A DNA stretch of 15,020 nucleotides from positions 1 through 15,020 of the forward strand of contig NZ_FNBX01000027.1 of the NCBI RefSeq assembly GCF_900102485.1, read 5' to 3'. The first letter of the stretch is position 1, and each line of letters begins with the position of its first letter. The stretch comes from Desulfovibrio legallii. Lineage in GTDB: Bacteria; Desulfobacterota; Desulfovibrionia; Desulfovibrionales; Desulfovibrionaceae. The notes beneath the pieces were generated by a model. That model was not told where the DNA came from, ran no database searches, and saw only the letters and a list, made by a program, of their open reading frames with translations. The translations under genes were made by a program, and so were the position numbers. Positions 6,931 to 11,928 of the stretch are shown here, in pieces.

Positions 6931-7242
6931 TTACTTGTTGGTCACGTTGCCGATATTGGTCTTGCCGCCGTCGTTGGCGATCACGGCAGAATTTTTGAGT
7001 GTGGTCACATTGACCACGTCGCTTTGTTTGCCGCCTTCGTTGGTGACATTGCCGATATTCGCTTCCGAGTTTTTCCCGCTGGCGATGACGGCGGCGTTTT
7101 TAACCGTGGTCACATTGACGACCTTGCTTTGTTCGCCCCCTTTGCTGCCGCCCCCCTGGCTGGCGTTGTGCGCTGCGCCGGCGGCGAAGGCTGGTGCAGT
7201 GTAGAGCAGGGCCGCCATCATCAGAACAAGTATGCGCTTCAT
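6931..7242 (-). CDS. Exported Asn/Val-rich two-repeat protein, possible surface-fibre subunit
   Basis: This is a 103-residue protein. Signal peptide 1-20 ends APAFA. After a Gly/Ser linker (21-38) come two nearly identical units: residues 39-68 and 74-102, each with the core VVNVTT[VL]KN[AS]AVIA and ending NIGNVTN, at a spacing of 35 residues. Asn, Val and Thr at regular spacing suggest a beta-solenoid or amyloid-like strand-turn unit, in the manner of curlin but without the curlin Gln/Gly signature. It has the best ribosome binding site of the operon (GGAGG 6 nt before ATG) and is followed by a hairpin with a short U-run (6887-6923), which would favour high relative expression. This layout is usual for an abundant exported subunit. 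Assembly into fibres is inference. Confidence 0.78.
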   Translation of the reverse strand: MKRILVLMMAALLYTAPAFAAGAAHNASQGGGSKGGEQSKVVNVTTVKNAAVIASGKNSEANIGNVTNEGGKQSDVVNVTTLKNSAVIANDGGKTNIGNVTNK

Positions 7243-7297
7243 AAAAAACCTCCAGTTTCCACAGACACAGGCCTTGTCGTGTGAAGTTGTATAGGTT

Positions 7298-7344
7298 TGA
7301 CGGGGCCGCGGAGCGTTGGGAGGCGCGGCGTCGCAGCCCCGTCA
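7298..7344 (-). promoter_or_regulatory. Stem-loop between the first two operon genes
   Basis: TGACGGGGC (7298-7306) pairs perfectly with GCCCCGTCA (7336-7344), with further GC pairing possible in the GC-rich loop. It starts just past the stop of the 7350-7742 gene on the minus strand. No U-run follows, so RNA processing or stability is more likely than intrinsic termination. Confidence 0.4.
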
Positions 7345-7349
7345 TGGCC

Positions 7350-7742
7350 TCAGAATCGTTGCTGCTGCGGTACAGGCGCTGCCGGAGGCGTGTTCGCGGC
7401 CTTGGGCGGCGTCATGTTGCGGCGTACATTGCCCTGGTAGACAATGCGGGGGTTGCTGCCGGAAGGCCCGGCCTGGCCGGGCCCGGCATTGCTCCAGGTC
7501 CAGGCGTGGCCTTCAAGGGTGTCCAGAATAAAAACATAGCCCCCGGCGGCCAGGGGAATGGCCTTATACCGCTCGTTGTCGGCGGCGGCGGCGGTGGAAA
7601 AAAGGAAGAGCCCGCAGGTGCAAAAAAGGCAAGCCACTAGCCAGAGACTTGCCTTGTTGTTGCCCTTTGGGCAGCTGCTGTGTGAAAAACAGGCAAACAA
7701 AGGCCTGAACCCCAAGGTGGGCTCTCGCCCCGCTGGGTGCAT
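7350..7742 (-). CDS. Small exported protein, first gene of the leftward operon, unknown function
   Basis: This is a 130-residue protein when started at the ATG at 7742, chosen because GGAG lies 6 nt upstream; a TTG 12 nt earlier overlaps that site. Hydrophobic residues about 32-53, followed by AAAA/DN, form a signal peptide after an unusually long, Cys-containing N-region, so a shorter form from an internal GTG (about residue 36) is possible. The mature part ERYKAIPLAAGGYVFILDTLEGHAWTW looks like one compact beta domain and is followed by a Pro/Ala/Gln-rich tail. I have seen this RYKAIPL...FILDT.EGHxWTW pattern only in uncharacterised proteins. It lies downstream of the promoter at 7792-7819 and 107 bp before the two-repeat protein. 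Confidence 0.65.
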   Translation of the reverse strand: MHPAGREPTLGFRPLFACFSHSSCPKGNNKASLWLVACLFCTCGLFLFSTAAAADNERYKAIPLAAGGYVFILDTLEGHAWTWSNAGPGQAGPSGSNPRIVYQGNVRRNMTPPKAANTPPAAPVPQQQRF

Positions 7743-7791
7743 GGATTTCTCCAATATACTTATTTGTTAAGTACTGAATGTCGTTTTTTAT

Positions 7792-7819
7792 AGTGTAGCC
7801 TGTTGGCAAAAAATGTCAA
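7792..7819 (-). promoter_or_regulatory. Promoter of the leftward lipoprotein/vWA/ABC operon
   Basis: On the minus strand a consensus -35 TTGACA (7814-7819) is separated by 16 bp from TACACT (7792-7797). TATAAA follows a few bases on as an alternative -10. The flanking DNA (7755-7880) is very AT-rich. The start point would fall near 7785, giving a leader of about 40 nt before the ATG at 7742. Confidence 0.6.
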
Positions 7820-7892
7820 TACATATATTTAGTTATACATATTTTTTAAAATATATTTAATTCCAGTGTATTAAAGTAGGTCTTGAAGTTGT

Positions 7893-7898
7893 TACAAT
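7893..7898 (+). promoter_or_regulatory. Extended -10 promoter element for cimA
   Basis: TACAAT at 7893-7898 is preceded by TGT, giving the extended -10 form TGnTACAAT. This can work with a weak -35, and none better than ATTAAA is visible 17 bp upstream. Transcription would start near 7905, giving a leader of about 180 nt before the cimA ATG. Confidence 0.5.
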
Positions 7899-7920
7899 AC
7901 TTTTTAGGCTTGCTGTGGTG

Positions 7921-7994
7921 TTGCGCTTCAGGCACGTTTTGCCTGGCTGCTCAGGCTGTTAGGCGTTTGTTCCGGGCCTGAAGTGCAATTTTTT
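7921..7994 (+). promoter_or_regulatory. cimA: Possible attenuator in the cimA leader
   Basis: The arms TTGCGCTTCAGGC (7921-7933) and GCCTGAAGTGCAA (7976-7988) match at 12 of 13 positions and are followed by T6 (7989-7994), a terminator-like arrangement within the leader. Inside it, GCCTG (7941-7945) and CAGGC (7952-7956) allow an alternative: 7929-7933 with 7941-7945 plus 7952-7956 with 7976-7980, versus 7941-7945 with 7952-7956 plus the outer stem. Such 1:2/3:4 versus 2:3 geometry is usual in attenuators of amino-acid genes. The trigger is unknown; a short GTG-started frame at 7915 is a weak leader-peptide candidate. Confidence 0.42.
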
Positions 7995-8084
7995 GGGGAA
8001 ATCTCCGGTGCAAGGTCTAGCTTCCTCATTTCCATTGCCATAAAGTGGCGGCTGGACAAACTCCCCAGAAACACGAGGGCAACA

Positions 8085-9701
8085 ATGAAGCGGATACTGA
8101 TCTATGACACGACGTTGCGCGACGGCAATCAGGCCGAAGACGTCAATTTCTCCCTTGAGGACAAAATCAAAATCGCCTTGAAACTTGATGCCTTCGCCAT
8201 TCCGTATATTGAGGGCGGCTGGCCGGGCGCGAGCCCCGTGGACACCGCTTTTTTTCATGAAATCGCCGCACATGAGCTGAAAAACGCCGTTGTTGTCGCC
8301 TTTGGCTCCACGCACCACCCTCGCGCGACGGCGGAGAGCGACAAGAATCTCAAAGCCCTGCTGGCGGCCAAAACCAAGGCCATTGCCCTGGTGGGCAAAA
8401 GCAGCGAAGTGCACGCCAGGGAGGCCCTGCACATTACCAAGGAGCGCAACCTGGAAATAGCGGCCGATTCCGTGGCCTACCTCAAGCAGCAGGGCAAGGA
8501 AGTTTTTTTTGATGCCGAGCATTTTTTTGACGGCATGGCGGGCAACCCCGAATACAGCCTTGCGGTGCTGCAGCGGGCTTTTGCGGCGGGCGCGGATTAT
8601 CTGGTGCTCTGCGATACCAACGGCGGGGCCCTGCCTTCGGACATCGCCGCCATGGTCGGCCGGGTGCGCGAAGTGCTGCCGGAAGCCCGGCTCGGCGTGC
8701 ACACCCATAACGATTGCGGCATGGCCGTGGCCACGTCCCTTGCGGCGGTGGAGGCCGGCTGCTGTATGGTTCAGGGGACCATCAACGGCGTGGGCGAGCG
8801 CACCGGCAATGCGGATCTGGTCTCGCTCATCCCCATCCTTGAGCTGAAGTGCAAGGGGGCGTACCGTTGCCTGCCGGAAGGCAGGCTTTCCATGCTGCGT
8901 TCCGTCTCCAACTATGTGGCGGAGATCGCCAACCTGCAGCCTTTTGCCCGCCAGCCCTTTGTGGGGCGCTCGGCCTTTGCCCACAAGGGCGGCGTGCACG
9001 TTAGCGCCGTCAACTGCAAGTCTTCCCTCTATGAGCACATCAATCCGGAAGCCGTGGGCAACGAGCAGCGCATTCTGCTTACCGAGCTGGCCGGGCGCAG
9101 CAATATCGTTTCCCTGGCCCGCCGCTTCGGCTTCCACCTGGATAAGGACGAACCGGTAGTTGTGGGCCTGCTGGCGGAGCTGAAGGAAAAGTCTGCCATG
9201 GGCTATGATTACGCCGCGGCTGAGGCCTCAGTGGAGCTTTTGATTCTGCGCAAGCTGGGGCGGCGCGGGGTGCGCGACTTTTTTAAGCTCATTCAGTTCC
9301 GGGTGCTGGAATCCAAGCGCGACGCCGACGGCGTGCCCCTTTCTGAGGCTACGGTCTACCTGGAAGTGGAGGGCGCGCTGGAGCACACCGCCGCCTATGG
9401 CGAGGGGCCGGTCAATGCCCTGGACAAGGCCCTGCGCAAGGCTTTGTCCGGCTTCTACCCGCGGCTGAAGGAAATGCGTCTGGTGGACTTCAAGGTGCGC
9501 GTGCTGGCCGATGGCGACCACAGAGGCACGGAATCTCTGGTGCGGGTGTTGATCGAATCCGCAGATCAGAACAACAAATGGGTCACGGTGGGGGTTTCCT
9601 ACAATATTATAGAGGCGAGCTGGCAGGCCCTGATCGATTCCATCACCTACAAGCTGTATAAGGATGAGAACGAAATGCGGGCCGCGCAGCAGGGCGACTG
9701 A
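8085..9701 (+). CDS. cimA: (R)-citramalate synthase
   Basis: This 538-residue enzyme condenses pyruvate and acetyl-CoA to (R)-citramalate, the first step of the threonine-independent isoleucine route. It acts in the cytosol. The catalytic HMGL-like TIM barrel begins DTTLRDGNQ (8-16), where Arg12 and Asp13 are active-site residues. It contains the metal-binding HTHND (206-210), then GTINGVGERTGNADL (231-245), the hallmark of the isopropylmalate/citramalate synthase family. A linker (about 290-390) and a C-terminal regulatory domain (about 395-530), which binds the feedback inhibitor in this family, follow. The length fits the long CimA type better than LeuA of similar bacteria or homocitrate synthase. 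The start is ATG 8085 with GAGGG 5 nt upstream; the frame stays open upstream to 7983, but that part has no homology and lies in the leader. Confidence 0.93.
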   Translation: MKRILIYDTTLRDGNQAEDVNFSLEDKIKIALKLDAFAIPYIEGGWPGASPVDTAFFHEIAAHELKNAVVVAFGSTHHPRATAESDKNLKALLAAKTKAIALVGKSSEVHAREALHITKERNLEIAADSVAYLKQQGKEVFFDAEHFFDGMAGNPEYSLAVLQRAFAAGADYLVLCDTNGGALPSDIAAMVGRVREVLPEARLGVHTHNDCGMAVATSLAAVEAGCCMVQGTINGVGERTGNADLVSLIPILELKCKGAYRCLPEGRLSMLRSVSNYVAEIANLQPFARQPFVGRSAFAHKGGVHVSAVNCKSSLYEHINPEAVGNEQRILLTELAGRSNIVSLARRFGFHLDKDEPVVVGLLAELKEKSAMGYDYAAAEASVELLILRKLGRRGVRDFFKLIQFRVLESKRDADGVPLSEATVYLEVEGALEHTAAYGEGPVNALDKALRKALSGFYPRLKEMRLVDFKVRVLADGDHRGTESLVRVLIESADQNNKWVTVGVSYNIIEASWQALIDSITYKLYKDENEMRAAQQGD

Positions 9702-10063
9702 GCTCCGCCGGGCCCCTTGGACAGCCCGTCGTGAGGGCCGCCTGCGCGGGCGCATAGTCTTACCGGGGCGTTGCCGGGGCCCGCGCCGTTTTGTCCGGCC
9801 GGGCGTTTCCGAGGCTGCGGGCCGCCCCGGTGGAACTGCCGTTCCATTTAGCGCAGATTAACCTTGAGAATATGCATTCTCAACGGTTACGACACGCTTG
9901 TTTCGGCGCTTAACAGCGCGAATAAATTGCGCTTACGCCTCCACAGCGGGCGTCTGCTCACGCAGCCGCCAGGGCATTGCAACGTTGAAATGCTCCAGGC
10001 GGGCGGGCGGCCTTCGCGCGGCCCGCAGTGGAGAAGCGGCCGGGGCAGGGAGAAAAACGGGAC
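9702..10063. other. Gene-free stretch downstream of cimA
   Basis: No convincing coding frame is visible. The first 150 bases are very GC-rich with overlapping short hairpins and no T-run, so no clear cimA terminator can be named. A small hairpin GGAAC-TGCC-GTTCC lies near 9831-9846. The Fur-like palindrome (9864-9883) and the terminator of the RRM gene (10064-10093) are listed separately. A frame from about 9864 to 10079 starts at TTG inside the palindrome, lacks a ribosome binding site and encodes no recognisable protein. Confidence 0.6.
9864..9883. promoter_or_regulatory. Fur-like 20-bp palindrome
   Basis: TTGAGAAT and ATTCTCAA are perfect 8-bp arms around ATGC. Outer AACC/GGTT (9860-9863, 9885-9888) extend the symmetry with one extra base. 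The GAGAAT...ATTCTC core resembles binding sites of the Fur/PerR superfamily. On the minus strand a promoter-like TTGAGA (9878-9883), 17-bp spacer and TAATCT (9855-9860) overlaps it, so the site could cover a promoter reading toward, and antisense to, the 3' end of cimA. The regulator identity is inferred from the sequence pattern only. Confidence 0.5.
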
Positions 10064-10093
10064 AAAAAAAAGGCCATGATTACTCACGGCCTT
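10064..10093 (-). terminator. Intrinsic terminator of the RRM gene
   Basis: AAGGCC (10070-10075) pairs with GGCCTT (10088-10093). After one mismatch the stem continues for three more pairs to a 4-base loop. On the minus strand the stem is followed by an unbroken U-run (10064-10071 read in reverse). It lies 26 bp past the stop of the RRM gene. On the plus strand T6 follows after a 5-base gap, so it may also stop rightward transcripts. Confidence 0.85.
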
Positions 10094-10118
10094 CGTGCTT
10101 TTTTGCGTGCGGCTGGGC

Positions 10119-10385
10119 TTACCAGCGGCGGGCGGCGGGCTTTTTGGGCTCGGCCTTGTTGATGCGCAGGGCGCGGCCTTCAAATTCCTTGCCGTCCAGG
10201 GCGGTAATGGCCTCGGCGGCGTCGGCGTCGGCCATTTCCACGAAGCCGAAGCCGCGGGCGCGGCCGGTATCGCGGTCCGTGACAAGCTTCACGGAAAGCA
10301 CTTCGCCGAAGGGCTGGAACAGCGCCTCAACGCCGTCCTGGGTGGCGGACCAAGGCAGATTGCCGACATAAATGGAAGTAGCCAT
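10119..10385 (-). CDS. Single-RRM RNA-binding protein
   Basis: This 88-residue protein is almost entirely one RNA recognition motif. It has RNP2 IYVGNL (5-10) and RNP1 RGFGFVEM (44-51), whose aromatic residues stack on RNA bases, then a basic tail KPAARRW. This family occurs in cyanobacteria (cold-induced Rbp proteins) and widely in Desulfovibrio-like bacteria, where it is thought to act as an RNA chaperone or stability factor. The start is ATG 10385, with GGAG 7 nt upstream. An in-frame ATG at 10439 would add 18 residues unlike the family. The promoter is at 10488-10516 and the terminator at 10064-10093, so it is probably monocistronic. Confidence 0.92.
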   Translation of the reverse strand: MATSIYVGNLPWSATQDGVEALFQPFGEVLSVKLVTDRDTGRARGFGFVEMADADAAEAITALDGKEFEGRALRINKAEPKKPAARRW

Positions 10386-10487
10386 ATGAGACTCCAAAGG
10401 GTTTCGGGAGGTAGACTTTCCGCTTGAAGCCTTACCCATGTAAAGTCTCTGGCAAAAAAAGTACTATACCCAGTCAGTGATGAAGGC

Positions 10488-10516
10488 ACCATAGGGTGTG
10501 CCCCGTACAAAGTCAA
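10488..10516 (-). promoter_or_regulatory. Promoter of the RRM gene
   Basis: On the minus strand TTGACT (10511-10516) is followed after 17 bp by TATGGT (10488-10493). The start point would be near 10481, giving a leader of about 95 nt. Long leaders are common for cold-regulated RNA-binding protein genes, but nothing here proves that mode. A second -10-like TATAGT (10473-10478) lies further downstream. Confidence 0.55.
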
Positions 10517-10560
10517 CAAGTATCAGCGACGTTTCAAAAATAAATATGAACTTTTTTCCA

Positions 10561-10584
10561 TGAAATAAATCTTGATTTATTTCA
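10561..10584. promoter_or_regulatory. AT-rich 24-bp palindrome upstream of the RRM promoter
   Basis: TGAAATAAATC (10561-10571) and GATTTATTTCA (10574-10584) are perfect 11-bp arms around TT. No U-run follows on either strand, so it looks like an operator rather than a terminator. It lies about 45 bp upstream of the -35 of the RRM promoter and about 120 bp past the stop of the HbpS-like gene. I cannot assign a regulator; it does not fit the Rex, FNR or ArgR consensus. Confidence 0.5.
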
Positions 10585-10649
10585 GCTGGATGCGAGGGTG
10601 TATTGATACGCGCCGTCGTCACGCTTGGGCGTCGTTCCAGCGCGCATCG

Positions 10650-10686
10650 CCGTCCGGGGCTGCAAAGTGGGATCCGCCCCGGACGG
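10650..10686 (-). terminator. Strong GC hairpin past the HbpS-like gene
   Basis: CCGTCCGGGGC (10650-10660) and GCCCCGGACGG (10676-10686) are perfect 11-bp arms around a 15-base loop, starting 15 bp after the stop codon. No U-run follows, so it is either a weak terminator or a 3'-end stabilising structure. Confidence 0.5.
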
Positions 10687-10701
10687 TTCCGTTGCAGGGC
10701 T

Positions 10702-11184
10702 TTACTTTAAAGCGGCCGCTCCGGCTTTGGCCACGGCTGTGTCCTCAGCCACGCTGCCGCCGCTTACGCCCACGGCGCCGACGATGACGCCCTTGCGCAG
10801 CAGAAGCTCACCGCCGCCGAAGATGACCAGCCCGTTGTTGGTGGCCTCAATGCCAAAGAGCTCTTTGCCCGGCTGCGCCGCCGCGCCCAGCTGGGCGGTG
10901 GACATATTGAAGTAGCGGGCCGTCAGGGCTTTCTTTTGGGCGATGTCTATGCTGCCCAGAAACGCTCCGTCTTCACGGGCAAAGGCCTTGAGGTTGCCCC
11001 CGGCGTCCACCACGGCGATGTTCATGGGGATGCCCTGGGCCACAGACTTTGCCAGTGCGGCGTTGACCACCGTCTGGGCCTCGGCCAGGGTCAGGTCGTC
11101 GGGCAGCTGTTTGACGGGCGAAGCCGCAAAAGCGTTGCAGCCGAGCAGCAGCATAACGACAATAAACGAAAGTGTGCGACGCAT
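10702..11184 (-). CDS. Exported HbpS/GlcG-type (DUF336) heme-binding-like protein
   Basis: This 160-residue protein belongs to the HbpS/GlcG (DUF336) family: LTLAEAQTVVNAALAKS (31-47), MNIAVVDAGGNLKAFAREDGA (54-74), KALTARYF (85-92) and the C-terminal GGGELLLRKGVIVGAVGVSGGS (123-144). Some members bind heme or cobalamin; others have no known ligand. The N-terminus MRRTLSFIVVMLLLGCNAFA is a signal peptide, cleaved after AFA (20) or, less likely, lipidated at Cys16 (LLGC). The start is ATG 11184 with GGAGGG 6 nt upstream, chosen over an upstream in-frame ATG that precedes the promoter. Exported forms are common in anaerobes. The substrate is unknown. Confidence 0.87.
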   Translation of the reverse strand: MRRTLSFIVVMLLLGCNAFAASPVKQLPDDLTLAEAQTVVNAALAKSVAQGIPMNIAVVDAGGNLKAFAREDGAFLGSIDIAQKKALTARYFNMSTAQLGAAAQPGKELFGIEATNNGLVIFGGGELLLRKGVIVGAVGVSGGSVAEDTAVAKAGAAALK

Positions 11185-11275
11185 GGTGGCCCTCCTTGGT
11201 TTCGTGTTTCTGGACCAGGCGCGGCGCGGCGCAGCCGGGCCGCAGGCAACATGTACGCTTTTTGTACCTAGCGTG

Positions 11276-11304
11276 ACCATATCCGGTTGCGTGAAGAAAT
11301 CCAA
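11276..11304 (-). promoter_or_regulatory. Possible promoter of the HbpS-like gene
   Basis: On the minus strand TTGGAT (11299-11304) is 17 bp from TATGGT (11276-11281), the same -10 as the RRM gene. The leader of about 85 nt contains an imperfect repeat of GTAC flanking an A5 stretch. The -35 match is modest. Confidence 0.35.
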
Positions 11305-11377
11305 GGCCCCTGCGGCGCGCGGTGGGCGGCCGGTTTTGCGGCCTGGCCCGGAATATTTCAGGGCGCATGTTCCGCGG

Positions 11378-11707
11378 TCAGTGCGTCCAGTCCATCAGGG
11401 GGAGGCCGTTGAGCGCCTTTTCGATGGCGGCCTTCATGGCTTCGTGATGGGGGCAGGGCATGCCGATAGGCGTGCCCTTGCGGATACAGGAGGCCAGAAA
11501 AACCGCTTCCGCCCCTCTGTCCGCCAGCATTTTTGCGCGGGATACGGCCCGCTTGCCGGGGCAGCCGCCGCAACTGACAAATCCGATGATGGCGCAGGGG
11601 CCAAAGGGCTCAAAGGCGAGCTTGCCCGCGGCGGCGGCTTTGAAATCCGTGGTTCCGGGGCACATGTCTTCGGTCTGCTGGCAGCGGATAATGCCGATTT
11701 TTTTCAT
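11378..11707 (-). CDS. CGGC-domain protein (putative metal-binding)
   Basis: This 109-residue protein matches the small CGGC family: RCQQTEDMCPGTTDF (8-22) and SCGGCPGKRAVSRAKML (45-61), plus Cys38, Cys74 and Cys85 (PCPHH). The cluster of Cys and His residues suggests metal or Fe-S binding; the function has not been shown. Members are common in sulfate reducers and methanogens. GGAGG lies 6 nt before the ATG. The metal-efflux operon lies upstream on the same strand, but a strong terminator (11859-11898) separates them, so it has its own promoter region (11710-11858). Confidence 0.9.
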   Translation of the reverse strand: MKKIGIIRCQQTEDMCPGTTDFKAAAAGKLAFEPFGPCAIIGFVSCGGCPGKRAVSRAKMLADRGAEAVFLASCIRKGTPIGMPCPHHEAMKAAIEKALNGLPLMDWTH

Positions 11708-11781
11708 CTGGTCCTCCTTTATTCCTTAGAGCAGAGCTGCTGCGCGCGTGCGACGACAGCCGTTGGCGCAGCGTAGCCCCT

Positions 11782-11805
11782 GGCAGGATTTGTGTAAATC
11801 GTGCC
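11782..11805. promoter_or_regulatory. Imperfect 24-bp dyad upstream of the CGGC gene
   Basis: GGCA-n-GATTT (11782-11791) and AAATC-n-TGCC (11796-11805) are symmetric around GTGT with one mismatched pair. It lies 75-98 bp upstream of the CGGC start in otherwise GC-rich DNA, so an operator is possible. No regulator can be named. Confidence 0.35.
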
Positions 11806-11808
11806 TGC

Positions 11809-11834
11809 GTGCGGCTGCGCCGGGGCAGCCGCAC
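11809..11834. repeat. Perfect 10-bp inverted repeat
   Basis: GTGCGGCTGC and GCAGCCGCAC flank six bases. It follows the ATPase terminator on the minus strand, may be a second fail-safe structure, and lacks a U-run. Confidence 0.45.
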
Positions 11835-11858
11835 GGGGGCCGCACCAAAAGACGACGC

Positions 11859-11898
11859 AAAAAAGCCTCCCCCGGCATTCCAGCATGCCGGGGGAGGC
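11859..11898 (-). terminator. Strong intrinsic terminator of the metal-efflux operon
   Basis: GCCTCCCCCGGCAT (11865-11878) pairs perfectly with ATGCCGGGGGAGGC (11885-11898), a 14-bp stem with a 6-base loop, followed on the minus strand by six U residues (11859-11864). It lies 30 bp past the ATPase stop. Confidence 0.95.
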
Positions 11899-11928
11899 GC
11901 AGGGTGGCTCTGGGCGGGAGAATCCGCC

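Noticed and set aside
6931..7242. Classical curlin (CsgA/CsgB) assignment for the two-repeat protein
   Set aside because: The repeats are Asn/Val-rich, but the Ser-Gln-Gly-Asn-Gln spacing of curlin is absent and the unit is about 30-35 rather than 22 residues.
7983..8084. Upstream start for cimA adding 34 residues
   Set aside because: The extension lies inside the putative attenuator, has no family similarity, and a GAGGG site fits the ATG at 8085.
7959..9137. 392-codon open frame on the minus strand
   Set aside because: It is antisense to cimA, which has all family motifs and a good ribosome binding site.
9864..10079. 71-codon plus-strand frame
   Set aside because: It begins with TTG inside the palindrome, has no ribosome binding site, and its product is basic and low-complexity.
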